From positions 1-33,292 of the forward strand of contig JANYCH010000172.1 in the NCBI GenBank assembly GCA_025360395.1: a DNA stretch of 33,292 bases, in the 5' to 3' direction. Shown one piece after another: positions 8,553-16,669 of this stretch. The stretch's first letter is position 1, and the number at the start of each line of letters is the position of its first letter. Source of the stretch: Cytophagales bacterium (GTDB lineage Bacteria; Bacteroidota; Bacteroidia; Cytophagales; UBA9547). The notes below the pieces were generated by a model, which was given only the letters and a program-made list of their open reading frames with translations, was not told the origin of the DNA and ran no database searches. The position numbers were made by a program, and so were the translations under genes.

Positions 8553-8569
8553 CAATGTTGCATTTACAG
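8541..8569. promoter_or_regulatory. 29-bp perfect palindromic operator (Fur/Zur-like)
   Basis: Two 14-base arms, CTGTAAATGCAACA and its exact reverse complement, flank a single central A at 8555. The element covers the -33 region of the receptor promoter, where a bound dimer would block RNA polymerase. Size, symmetry and odd centre are like operators of Fur-family metal repressors (Zur, Fur). Assigning zinc rests on the receptor's resemblance to ZnuD. It is not followed by a T-tract, so it is unlikely to be a terminator of the upstream acetyltransferase gene. Confidence 0.7.
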
Positions 8570-8578
8570 CAACCACTC

Positions 8579-9052
8579 TCAAAAATTTAATAAGCTTAAT
8601 CCTTCTTTTGTAATAGCACAGTTAATCCATTCAGGATCAAAGGAAGGATCATATTTTTTATAAAACTTTATGGCAGGCTCATTCCAGTCCAGCACTTGCC
8701 AATGCAATTTGCCTGCACCTTCTTCCCTTGCAACCTTAATTGTTGCTTCCATTAATTTCCGGCCTATTCCTTTTCCTCTAAAAGCTTCATTTACAATAAT
8801 ATCGTCTATATAAATTGATTTTCCTTTCCAGGTTGAATAGCTGTAATAATAAACTGACATCCCACAAACTGTTCCGTTTACTTCGGCTAGCAAGGCGTAA
8901 AATGCAGGATGAGGCCCAAATCCTTCCAACCGCATTTGTTCTTCAGTATTTTTAACTTCTTCTGGTTGCTTTTCAAATTCAGCAAGTTCATGCACCAATT
9001 TCATCATGACTGGAACATCATTTTTTAAAGCCTTTCTTATTTCAATTTTCAT
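8579..9052 (-). CDS. GNAT family N-acetyltransferase (spermidine/thialysine acetyltransferase-like)
   Basis: A 157-residue acetyl-CoA-dependent acetyltransferase. The acetyl-CoA binding motif A appears as VNEAFRGKGIGRKLM, preceded by the strand IYIDDIIV and followed by the WNEPAIKFYKK motif seen in SSAT/thialysine acetyltransferases. Overall order (YYYSYSTWKGK, then DD..V, then WNEPAIKFY) matches that family, so a polyamine or lysine-like amine is a plausible substrate. The open frame extends 20 codons upstream, but the ATG at 9052 overlaps the stop of the nucleotidyltransferase (ATGA) and has GAAAGG upstream, so it is the likely start. Coupling to the nucleotidyltransferase raises the possibility that it acetylates an amino-sugar or amino headgroup. 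Confidence 0.85.
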   Translation of the reverse strand: MKIEIRKALKNDVPVMMKLVHELAEFEKQPEEVKNTEEQMRLEGFGPHPAFYALLAEVNGTVCGMSVYYYSYSTWKGKSIYIDDIIVNEAFRGKGIGRKLMEATIKVAREEGAGKLHWQVLDWNEPAIKFYKKYDPSFDPEWINCAITKEGLSLLNF

Positions 9053-9774
9053 TTCGAAATACCTTTCTCTTTTAAATAGTCCTGAAGTGAATCTGGTGTT
9101 CCCAAATCCCACACGGCCTTAGCTTTAGAAATACCTACCAAATCTCCTTTGGCTATCATTTTCTGGTAAACCGGAATAACATAATATTCCCCTTTGGTAG
9201 TTTCTTTGTTTGCGATCATTTCATTTGAAAAATTGACAAACTCCTTCCCGTTCGAAAAATAGTACATACCGGTACTGGCGTGGGAAGAAATTCTTACCTT
9301 TTCAGCAACTTCTACTACTTTGCCATTTTTATCAACAGCAGCAAAACTCCACCTGTCGCCAGGCATATCTGCCACAGAAATCAATCCTTTGCAATCGCTT
9401 GCTTTATTTTGAATATCCTTCCCTATTTCAGATTTTACAATGGTGTCTGAGCCAATTATCAAAACATCCTCATTTTTATTGATATATTCAGTAGCGGAAA
9501 GTACAGTACATAACTGGCCTTGCGTTACTTCCTCTATCAAAACCAGTTTTGTCCTTTCAATTTTGTATTCTGTAAGGTAATTGGTTATCCCATAAAGTTC
9601 TTCATGTTCCTTTAATGCCACTATAACCAATTCAGAATATTCTATACCTTTTATGCTGGCAAGGCTAGTGATAAACATGGGAATTCCATTTACAAGTATG
9701 AGAGGTTTAGGTCTTTCATATCCATGCCCTTCAAACCGGGAACCCCGGCCTGCCATTGGTAAAACTATGATCAT
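9049..9774 (-). CDS. NTP transferase (sugar/headgroup nucleotidyltransferase)
   Basis: A 241-residue GT-A-fold nucleotidyltransferase of the NTP_transferase family, which joins a sugar-phosphate or similar phosphate to an NTP. The N-terminal signature MAGRGSRF (residues 7-14) followed by RPKPLI with Lys23 is the nucleotide-binding loop; IIGSDTIV near residue 105 holds the metal-binding Asp. Its short length is like LicC or single-domain pyrophosphorylases rather than RmlA/GlmU. Start and stop overlap both neighbours by ATGA, coupling it to the HAD phosphatase upstream and the acetyltransferase downstream. The activated substrate is not known. Confidence 0.87.
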   Translation of the reverse strand: MIIVLPMAGRGSRFEGHGYERPKPLILVNGIPMFITSLASIKGIEYSELVIVALKEHEELYGITNYLTEYKIERTKLVLIEEVTQGQLCTVLSATEYINKNEDVLIIGSDTIVKSEIGKDIQNKASDCKGLISVADMPGDRWSFAAVDKNGKVVEVAEKVRISSHASTGMYYFSNGKEFVNFSNEMIANKETTKGEYYVIPVYQKMIAKGDLVGISKAKAVWDLGTPDSLQDYLKEKGISK

Positions 9775-10133
9775 TTCGATTTTCCGAGTTGTTGCAGCGT
9801 ATTTTCAGAAATACTATGCCAGTCTGAATATCTCAGTGCCCTGTCATCGATGTACAAGTCGGCGTTGGGTTTTCCGAAGAATATTTCATCATATTGAATA
9901 TCATGTCTTTGAAGCCAGTCTAAAGTGATCAACCCGATGTTTTTCATGACTTTCCCTACATTGCTATTGCAGGTGGCCATGTTCCTGGCTGTTTGGATGA
10001 TGATGTGATGGCCATTCTTTTTCAGTTCCTTCAATTTCTCTACTGCACCTTCATGGGGCAAAAGATCAGCATAAAATTCCCCTTCCTGACGGATAGGGCA
10101 GATGGTTCCATCAAGGTCAATTACAATTCTCAT
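9771..10133 (-). CDS. HAD-family phosphatase, capsule-biosynthesis type
   Basis: A 120-residue HAD phosphohydrolase resembling proteins labelled 'capsule biosynthesis phosphatase'. Motif I is DLDGTICP with nucleophile Asp6 and acid Asp8, motif II is IIIQTARNM, and the distal motifs are in FGKPNADLYIDDRA (Lys and paired Asp). It is a short HAD without a large cap domain. The longest frame opens at a GTG seven codons earlier, but the ATG at 10133 before RIVIDLDGT is the usual start for this family. It is the first gene of the leftward set and overlaps the nucleotidyltransferase by ATGA. Such phosphatases are often found with nucleotidyltransferases and sugar kinases in surface-polysaccharide loci. 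Confidence 0.85.
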   Translation of the reverse strand: MRIVIDLDGTICPIRQEGEFYADLLPHEGAVEKLKELKKNGHHIIIQTARNMATCNSNVGKVMKNIGLITLDWLQRHDIQYDEIFFGKPNADLYIDDRALRYSDWHSISENTLQQLGKSK

Positions 10134-10261
10134 ATATCTAGGATGTTGTGGCACTAAATTTATCGTGTATATTCAATAGTTTTAATAACAAAGAATATTT
10201 ATTTTGCTGAAACAAAGGTTTTAATTTTTTAAAGACCCATTACAGCCTACGAATAACATGA

Positions 10262-11221
10262 ATGAATAATATTTATAAGATTATTACAGTGGCAATAGGG
10301 GTTCTGTTCCTATTCTATTTTATCCATTTATTTGACGAACTGCCCAAAATTAATTTTCGGGATTTCCTGCGGGAAGTAAATTGGTTTTATGTATGCATTT
10401 CCCTCATGGCGTATTTATTATCCCATGCTTTAAGGGCATTGAGGATAGCAATATTAATGGGAAGGCAAGACTACAGCTTACTCAAGCTAGTATATCTTCA
10501 ATATTACACCAACGGTATCAACCTTATTTTACCCTTTAAATTAGGAGAAGTTTACAGGATTATAGAATTCAATAAAATTATAAAAGACAATAATAAATTG
10601 GTATTGACCATTATAGCCGAAAAAACACTTGATCTTTTAGTCTTATTTATCTGGGCTATACTCGCTATTTCTTTTCTCGGTAACGGCATTGTAGAATTAA
10701 AAATCGTGATCTGGGTTATTTCCGCCCTCATCATGTTTTCAATGGGCATATTTTTTGTTTTGCCTGAAAACCTAAAAACACTAAATCTTGTGCTTGCAAA
10801 AAGGTATAATACACGTACGGTGATTTATGTATTATCCCTGACTACCAAAATATTAAATGTAATTTCTAACATCAAAATCATTTTGAGAAGTAATTTTTCC
10901 ACGATTTCTCTGATAACATTGATGATTTGGTTACTTGAAGTTGTTGGCTTTGCCTATCTGTTGCCCTTTATGACTGAAAAGTTACAGGTTTGGTTATTAT
11001 CCATCCTGGTATTTTTGTCTTCCCTTATTCCTAGTGCATCTCTTGGTTTGGGAGGTTTACAATTAGGTTTTTCTTCACTGGATTATAAGGCCAGCCAATT
11101 CAACAGTTTACTTATTAGCCTTACATATCAAGCCTTTATATTCTCTCCGGCAGTATTATTGGGTTTACTACTCCATCTGGTAGTGATCCTGAATAAAAAA
11201 TCAAAACAGCAATTAAAATGA
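10262..11221 (+). CDS. LPG-synthase transmembrane-type (AglD-like/UPF0104) membrane protein
   Basis: A 319-residue multispanning inner-membrane protein with about 8 hydrophobic segments. It matches the lysylphosphatidylglycerol-synthase TM family: AHALRALR-like SHALRALRIAILM near residue 60, NLILPFKLGEVYR near residue 90, and a Gly-rich SLIPSASLGLGGLQLG near 260. Members without a catalytic domain occur in glycan and lipid-modification loci, where they may act as flippases or accessory subunits of polyprenyl-glycan transfer; the precise role is not established. The gene opens the rightward operon and overlaps the next one by ATGA. An ATG four bases earlier runs into a stop, so 10262 is the start. 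Confidence 0.82.
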   Translation: MNNIYKIITVAIGVLFLFYFIHLFDELPKINFRDFLREVNWFYVCISLMAYLLSHALRALRIAILMGRQDYSLLKLVYLQYYTNGINLILPFKLGEVYRIIEFNKIIKDNNKLVLTIIAEKTLDLLVLFIWAILAISFLGNGIVELKIVIWVISALIMFSMGIFFVLPENLKTLNLVLAKRYNTRTVIYVLSLTTKILNVISNIKIILRSNFSTISLITLMIWLLEVVGFAYLLPFMTEKLQVWLLSILVFLSSLIPSASLGLGGLQLGFSSLDYKASQFNSLLISLTYQAFIFSPAVLLGLLLHLVVILNKKSKQQLK

Positions 11222-12693
11222 TCAACAAACTTATCTGTATATATCTTGATCATCAGACGGTTTCGCCAGAAGTCGGGACCATTATAAATGTGAACAGGTA
11301 TGGAGATATCCTTTATAAAAAGCAGAAATTAAAACTTTATCACAAACTCCTTTATGCTGAAGCAGGAGAAAGTAACTTTATTAGTATCTCTAATCCAGAT
11401 CAATTAATTAGCGCCCTTGAAGATATAAGACTTCATCCTGGCAGCTTTGTTATTATACACCATTCTTCGTTTGCTGTAATAAACAAGGAACAGTTCAAAC
11501 TATTTATCGAGAAAATTAAATACCTGGAAACTGACCTTTCCGTAGCTGATTTTGATGAGCAAAAGCCTTTCATGATGCTCAACTCTAAAACTGCCATTAC
11601 CACTCTTGAAAAAATATACAAATCGCCGGAGAGTGCTGATTTTATACTGGAACACGAGGTAACAACAGCAGAGAAATTCAAACTTGAAAAATTTTATAAA
11701 ACCTTGCGGAACTCTGTTGAGTTTATCGAATTTTTACACACAAACTTTGAAGCACGATTTTTCAATTCTATTGAGAAAGATGAATTGTATATCACTAAAC
11801 GGTCTGATAAGTTAAAAAAAATTGAAAATGAATATCAATACTATGAGTTCCTGCCTGATAGTTTAAAGGTCTTCTATCTTAAGCCAACTGATTTTGTAAA
11901 AACAGACCAATGGTGCTCTTATAAACTTGAAAAACTGAATATCCCAGATGTTTCCATTCAATGGGTACACAACTCTTTCACTAATAAGCAGTTTTCTATC
12001 TTACTTAATAAATTGTTTATATTCCTAACCAGGAGACCCATTAAAACTATAAAAGCTTCAGAATCAGCACAGGTTATAGAATCTTTTTATGTTAAAAAAG
12101 TTGATGAAAGAATTCAGGACCTTAAAACAAAACCAGAATTTACTGCTATTGCAGAAATCGTAAATAACAGTACTTCCTACAAAAATATAGACAACCTTTT
12201 CGAGCAATACCGGGTTAAACTTAATACTATACTTAAAAAACAAAAGTATGAACCGGTACTTGCCTTAAGCCATGGAGACCTCTGTGCTTCAAACATGCTG
12301 TACGATAAACGTATTGACATGCTAAAACTAATAGACCCAAGAGGTGCTGATACACATGAAGGACTATATTTTGACTCCTATTATGATGTGGCCAAACTTT
12401 CACATTCCATTATGGGGGATTATGATTTGATAAACAACGGATTATTCGACCTGGAATACGACAATAATTTGCAGATTTCGCTCAAACTTGACTTAATGCC
12501 TAATAAGGCAACTTACCAGGAACAATTTAAAATTATGCTTGAGAAACATGATTATAACTATGAACTTGTAAGGATCTTTGAAGCTTCATTGTTCCTCAGC
12601 ATGTTACCGTTGCATATAGACAATCCTAAAAAAGTGCTTGCATTTATTTTGAATGCTACGAATATCTTAACTGAAATTCCCGGAGATGTATAA
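11218..12693 (+). CDS. Phosphotransferase (APH/choline-kinase-like) with unassigned N-terminal region
   Basis: A 491-residue soluble protein. The C-terminal part has the kinase signature SHGDLCASNML with His352, Asp354 and Asn359, followed by LKLIDPRG and YYDVAKLSHSI, typical of aminoglycoside phosphotransferase/choline-kinase folds that phosphorylate small hydroxyl compounds with ATP. The first 140 or so residues are not recognised; segments such as SNPDQLISALEDI and SFVIIHHSSFAVINKEQF look like a degenerate alpha/beta, possibly nucleotidyltransferase-like, domain. The gene overlaps both neighbours (4 and 8 bases). Together with the nearby nucleotidyltransferase and HAD phosphatase it suggests a kinase step in making an activated headgroup for a glycan. 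Confidence 0.75.
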   Translation: MINKLICIYLDHQTVSPEVGTIINVNRYGDILYKKQKLKLYHKLLYAEAGESNFISISNPDQLISALEDIRLHPGSFVIIHHSSFAVINKEQFKLFIEKIKYLETDLSVADFDEQKPFMMLNSKTAITTLEKIYKSPESADFILEHEVTTAEKFKLEKFYKTLRNSVEFIEFLHTNFEARFFNSIEKDELYITKRSDKLKKIENEYQYYEFLPDSLKVFYLKPTDFVKTDQWCSYKLEKLNIPDVSIQWVHNSFTNKQFSILLNKLFIFLTRRPIKTIKASESAQVIESFYVKKVDERIQDLKTKPEFTAIAEIVNNSTSYKNIDNLFEQYRVKLNTILKKQKYEPVLALSHGDLCASNMLYDKRIDMLKLIDPRGADTHEGLYFDSYYDVAKLSHSIMGDYDLINNGLFDLEYDNNLQISLKLDLMPNKATYQEQFKIMLEKHDYNYELVRIFEASLFLSMLPLHIDNPKKVLAFILNATNILTEIPGDV

Positions 12694-14245
12694 TTTTTTT
12701 GAAATTAAAGACCGCACCTTTCTTATTTCCAGTTATGTGTTTGTGGTGTTGTTTTCTATATTTCCTTTATTCTTTAGCCTACCCTTTCGTATACACCTGG
12801 ATTTACCTTACGAAGGTGCTTACCGTTTGTATTTAGGGCAGGCTCCTTACAAAGATTTTGGAATTCCGTTTGGATTTGGCTTTTTTATTGTTCCCACTTT
12901 TTTCTTCCATCTTTTCGGCCCAAATTTTAGCTCACTGCTCTTTGGGCAGGTTTTCTTAAATGTTGTTTCTGGTATAACTTTAATAAGTGTTTTAAAATCA
13001 CTTAATATAACCAAACCAGTACTCTTCCTTTCTGTTTTTGTCTATTGTTTAAGCTACATTTTCATTTACTTCTGGCCCTGGCATACCCACACAGCCTTTA
13101 CATTTGGTTTGATTGCCATCGCCCTAATTCTCAAATACGACAAGGAAAGCACCATTCAGCGACAAGTATTAATCATGATTTGTGCTGGCCTGTTTTCATT
13201 TTTGTCATTTTTTACCAAACAGGATTACGGAGGGCTGAACCTGGTATTTTGCTTAATTATCCTTGCCTATTTATCCTTTTTGAATAAAAGCGTCTGGGCT
13301 TTGGGGGCATTTGTTTTAGCCTATGGTGCTACAGCTTTAATCTGCATTGTGCCTTGGTTAAAACATGGATTTGGATATTGGTTTAATCATGGCCAGGCAC
13401 CTCACAGTTCCAGATTGGCCTTGGGGGATTTTCTGAACGAAATTTTTATGGCTTCAGACTGGGAGAAATTTTACCTACTGGTTTTTGTCATCATTCTGCT
13501 TGTTTATGCTTCTGACCTAAAGAATTTCATCCATGATAAGCATAAGGTAATCACCTTTTTAATATGCACCGGAATGATTGTAGAAGCATTGCTGACGAAA
13601 GTTACAAGCAGGAACTCAACAGGCACTACTACCTATTTCCACGCTTTTGCAGTTGCTTTTATTTTAACTCATTTAAGAGATAAAATAGAAATGCACAAAA
13701 CATTTAACATATTTCTGTTGATGGTCTTTACTTTTTTGTGGTGGTCGCCGATGTACTGGAAGTATGCAAGTAGGATGTTCCCAATAAGTGAAAGTAAAAT
13801 TCCCAGGAAGGATAATGGTCCTAAAGTTCAATCTGGCTGGGAGCTATCTGAATTTAAAACCTTTAAAAAAATAAAGTTGCCAACTGGCACAATTGAAGGC
13901 ATGAGAAGGTTAAAAACTTTACCAGCGTTACCTGTGAATGCCAAAGTGATGAACATGACAGAACTTACTTCGCTTCCTGAAGAACTAGGTTATCAACCTT
14001 TATCAGGAATTCCATTGTGGTACGATTTGGGCGTATCAATATTCCCAAAGCAGGTTAAAGAAATATGCGATAACATAAAAGGCAAAAAATACGATATGGT
14101 GCTTTTTGAAGAAGTCCCGGACCTGGACAACTATTTTCCGGAAGAAGTACGGGATAACCTTAAACTTAACTACAAAAACATAGACACTTTTCGCGCTCCA
14201 AGACAGGAAGACAATGCTTTTATAGAAGTATACGTCAGACAATAA
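12686..14245 (+). CDS. GT-C-like polytopic membrane protein (predicted glycosyltransferase)
   Basis: A 519-residue inner-membrane protein with about 10 transmembrane helices in residues 1-365 and a soluble C-terminal domain of about 150 residues. The first periplasmic loop has the pattern DLPYEGAYRLYLGQAPYKDFGIPFG, split over residues 34-58, which is the acidic catalytic-loop arrangement of GT-C enzymes (ArnT/PMT/GT39/GT83 type) that use polyprenyl-phosphate sugars. This suggests transfer of a sugar, perhaps the product of the adjacent GT2 enzyme, on the periplasmic face. Acceptor unknown. It overlaps the kinase gene by 8 bases and precedes GT2 by 4 bases. Confidence 0.75.
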   Translation: MYNFFEIKDRTFLISSYVFVVLFSIFPLFFSLPFRIHLDLPYEGAYRLYLGQAPYKDFGIPFGFGFFIVPTFFFHLFGPNFSSLLFGQVFLNVVSGITLISVLKSLNITKPVLFLSVFVYCLSYIFIYFWPWHTHTAFTFGLIAIALILKYDKESTIQRQVLIMICAGLFSFLSFFTKQDYGGLNLVFCLIILAYLSFLNKSVWALGAFVLAYGATALICIVPWLKHGFGYWFNHGQAPHSSRLALGDFLNEIFMASDWEKFYLLVFVIILLVYASDLKNFIHDKHKVITFLICTGMIVEALLTKVTSRNSTGTTTYFHAFAVAFILTHLRDKIEMHKTFNIFLLMVFTFLWWSPMYWKYASRMFPISESKIPRKDNGPKVQSGWELSEFKTFKKIKLPTGTIEGMRRLKTLPALPVNAKVMNMTELTSLPEELGYQPLSGIPLWYDLGVSIFPKQVKEICDNIKGKKYDMVLFEEVPDLDNYFPEEVRDNLKLNYKNIDTFRAPRQEDNAFIEVYVRQ

Positions 14246-14249
14246 CACG

Positions 14250-14960
14250 ATGGATCTATCGCTTATTATTCCTTGTTACAATGAGGAGCAAAACATACCG
14301 CTTATCTTTAAAAGGATATTAGAAATTATTCCTTCGGATATCCAATTGGAAGTCATTTTAGTAAATAATGGCTCCAAAGACAAAACAAGAGAAGTAATTC
14401 TGGAAAACATTGCTAAAATAAATTCCGGATTTGTTATCTGTGATGTGCCAGTCAATATTGGTTACGGACATGGGATATTAAGCGGACTAGCTGTCGCTAA
14501 GGGTGAAACTTTATCCTGGACACATGCAGATATGCAAACTGACCCAGAAGATGTTATCAAGGCATACAGGTTATACAAATCTTTTAAAGATAATACAGTT
14601 TTTATTAAAGGAGAACGAAAAAACAGGGCATTCGGCCCCAATTTTTTTACCTGGGGAATGGGCATAATCGCTTCAGTCACGTTAAGAGAAACCTTGCACG
14701 ATATTGGGGCACAACCAAAATTATTCAGCAGGGAATTTTACGATAAACATTTGAAATCAGGTGCGCCTTCGGATTTCTCACTGGATTTATATGCCATGTA
14801 CTGGGCTAAAAAATTCGGAAGAATAGAAATCTTCCCTGTATTTTTCGCAAACCGTGCTTTTGGGGAAGCTAAAGGCGGAGGCAGTTTAAAAACAAGGATC
14901 AAGGTGACCAAAAGGGTCCTCAATTTTATTTTTGATTTAAAGAAAAAACTAAATAATTAG
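14250..14960 (+). CDS. Family 2 glycosyltransferase (dolichyl/polyprenyl-phosphate sugar synthase-like)
   Basis: A 236-residue GT2 enzyme with the GT-A start LSLIIPCYNEEQNIPLIF, the NNGSKDKTREV nucleotide-binding loop, and WTHADMQTDPED near residue 90 holding the metal-coordinating DxD-like residues. Order and length resemble DPM1-type polyprenyl-phosphate mannose/glucose synthases that make lipid-phosphate sugars for GT-C enzymes, which fits the gene just upstream. No C-terminal membrane anchor is present. It lies 4 bases after the GT-C gene and is followed by YidD within 2 bases. Confidence 0.88.
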   Translation: MDLSLIIPCYNEEQNIPLIFKRILEIIPSDIQLEVILVNNGSKDKTREVILENIAKINSGFVICDVPVNIGYGHGILSGLAVAKGETLSWTHADMQTDPEDVIKAYRLYKSFKDNTVFIKGERKNRAFGPNFFTWGMGIIASVTLRETLHDIGAQPKLFSREFYDKHLKSGAPSDFSLDLYAMYWAKKFGRIEIFPVFFANRAFGEAKGGGSLKTRIKVTKRVLNFIFDLKKKLNN

Positions 14961-14962
14961 TT

Positions 14963-15172
14963 TTGAAATATCTTCTGAAGGCCCTGATCAGATTTTATCA
15001 ATTCGGAATTTCCCCATATTTCCCAAAATCCTGCCGATTTACTCCAACATGTTCTGAATATGCTATTGTTGCTATCAATAAACATGGTGTACTAAAAGGG
15101 AGTTCGTTGGCTTTAAAACGAATTTCAAAATGTCATCCTTGGGGAGGACATGGATATGATCCGGTGCCATAA
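14963..15172 (+). CDS. yidD: Membrane protein insertion efficiency factor YidD
   Basis: A 69-residue YidD-family protein, identified by IRFYQFGISPYFPKSCRFTPTCSEYA and the C-terminal CHPWGGHGYDPVP, both family hallmarks. YidD is a small amphipathic inner-membrane-associated factor that aids insertion by YidC. It begins at a TTG two bases after the GT2 stop, so it is probably translated as the last gene of the glycan operon rather than in the usual rnpA-yidC setting. A bidirectional terminator follows. Confidence 0.93.
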   Translation: MKYLLKALIRFYQFGISPYFPKSCRFTPTCSEYAIVAINKHGVLKGSSLALKRISKCHPWGGHGYDPVP

Positions 15173-15185
15173 AAAGGTTAGGCAT

Positions 15186-15220
15186 TAAAAAGGCCCTTGA
15201 TCTAAATCAATGGCTTTTTA
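15186..15220. terminator. Bidirectional intrinsic terminator (yidD / glmM)
   Basis: The stem TAAAAAGGCC..TTGAT pairs with ATCAA..GGCTTTTTA around a CTAA loop, with one bulged G and one mismatch. The A-tract on one side and T-tract on the other make it usable from both directions between the convergent genes. Confidence 0.75.
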
Positions 15221-15224
15221 AATA

Positions 15225-16616
15225 TTAAACTTTTTCAGAAATTATCTCTCTTATATCATCTATGATCTTGTTGGCAAGATAAGTAGCTGTCGCTAAACTT
15301 TCAGATTCTGAATATATACGGATAATTGGCTCCGTGTTTGACTTTCTTAAATGTACCCACTCCTTTTCAAAATCAATCCTAACGCCATCAACTGTGTTGA
15401 TTGGCTGTTTCTTGTATTTATTTTTGATCTCCCCAAGTATCTGGTCTACGTCAATTTCAGGTGTGAGTTCTATCTTGTTTTTGGAAATTGAATAGTTAGG
15501 ATAACCAGCCCTTAATTTTGAAATAGATTTCCCAAACTTTGCCAGGTGAGTAAGGAACAATGCTATTCCAACCAATGCATCACGTCCATAATGGAACTCA
15601 GGATAAATGACGCCTCCGTTTCCTTCTCCTCCAATTACAGCATTGTTAGCTTTCATGGTTTCAACTACATTCACTTCTCCTACAGCTGATGCGAAATATT
15701 GTCCGCCCGCCTTTTCTGTAATATCCTTTAAAGCTCTTGTGGAGGATAAATTTGAAACCGTATTCCCAATATTATTCCGAAGAACATATTCTGCTACGGT
15801 TACCAATGTATATTCCTCACCAAACATACTGCCGTCTTCACAGATAAAACATAACCTGTCCACATCGGGGTCAACTACAATTCCAAGATCGAATTTTCCC
15901 TTTTCGATTTCTGAAGATATATGAGTTAGGTTTTCAGCAAGTGGCTCAGGATTGTGTGGAAAATGACCAGTTGGTTCGCAGAAATATTCCGTAACATTCT
16001 GTACGCCAAGGGCTCTCAGTAACATTGGGACTGCAATACCGCCTGTCGAATTTACAGCATCCACTGCAATGCTGAAATTTCTGTTCGAAATAGCTTCAAC
16101 ATCTACAAGGTCCAGTTTTAATATTTCTTCAATGTGTTTTGCTATATAAGTATCATCTTGTGAATAACTCCCATTTTTATTTACTTCAACAAAAACGAAT
16201 GATTCTTCTTCCGCTATAGATAATACTTCGGCACCATCTTCTGCAGATATAAATTCTCCTTTTTCATTCAATAGTTTTAATGCGTTCCACTGAACAGGAT
16301 TGTGACTTGCTGTAATGATAATCCCGCCGATTGCATTTTCCATTGTAACTGCAATTTCTACAGTTGGAGTAGTACTAAGGCCAAGATCGAGAACATCCAG
16401 GCCTAAGGCCATAAGTGTGGAAGATACGATTGCAGAGATTGACTCTCCGGTCGGTCGGGCATCTCTTCCAAGAATTACTTTACGGCCTACATTCTTGTTC
16501 TTCAGATAGGTTCCAAATGCTGCAGTAAATTTTACAACATCTAATGGAGACAGAGATTCGCCTGATTTACCGCCAATGGTACCGCGAATGCCAGAAATTG
16601 ATTTAATTAATGCCAC
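15225..16616 (-). CDS. glmM: Phosphoglucosamine mutase GlmM (phosphohexomutase family)
   Basis: A 463-residue alpha-D-phosphohexomutase. The phosphoserine loop ITASHNP carries Ser104, the metal loop is DPDVDRLCF near residue 240, the sugar-binding loop is GGEGNGGVIYP and the phosphate-binding loop near the C-terminus is RKSNTEPIIRIYSE. Start ISGIRGTIGG is typical of Bacteroidota GlmM-type enzymes, which convert glucosamine-6-phosphate to glucosamine-1-phosphate for UDP-GlcNAc; phosphomannomutase activity cannot be ruled out. The start codon is GTG. A TAAATTTG box lies 23 bases upstream. It is convergent with the glycan operon. Confidence 0.88.
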   Translation of the reverse strand: MALIKSISGIRGTIGGKSGESLSPLDVVKFTAAFGTYLKNKNVGRKVILGRDARPTGESISAIVSSTLMALGLDVLDLGLSTTPTVEIAVTMENAIGGIIITASHNPVQWNALKLLNEKGEFISAEDGAEVLSIAEEESFVFVEVNKNGSYSQDDTYIAKHIEEILKLDLVDVEAISNRNFSIAVDAVNSTGGIAVPMLLRALGVQNVTEYFCEPTGHFPHNPEPLAENLTHISSEIEKGKFDLGIVVDPDVDRLCFICEDGSMFGEEYTLVTVAEYVLRNNIGNTVSNLSSTRALKDITEKAGGQYFASAVGEVNVVETMKANNAVIGGEGNGGVIYPEFHYGRDALVGIALFLTHLAKFGKSISKLRAGYPNYSISKNKIELTPEIDVDQILGEIKNKYKKQPINTVDGVRIDFEKEWVHLRKSNTEPIIRIYSESESLATATYLANKIIDDIREIISEKV

Positions 16617-16638
16617 TTTTTATAGATAAAGGTTTATG

Positions 16639-16669
16639 CAAATTTAACTTTCTCAAAACGATTAAGAAA
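16639..16669 (-). promoter_or_regulatory. Predicted promoter of glmM
   Basis: Minus-strand TAAATTTG (16639-16646) matches TAnnTTTG, and TTC lies exactly 20 bases upstream (16667-16669), two of three bases of the -33 TTG. A start near 16632 would leave a leader of about 16 bases before the GTG. Confidence 0.5.
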
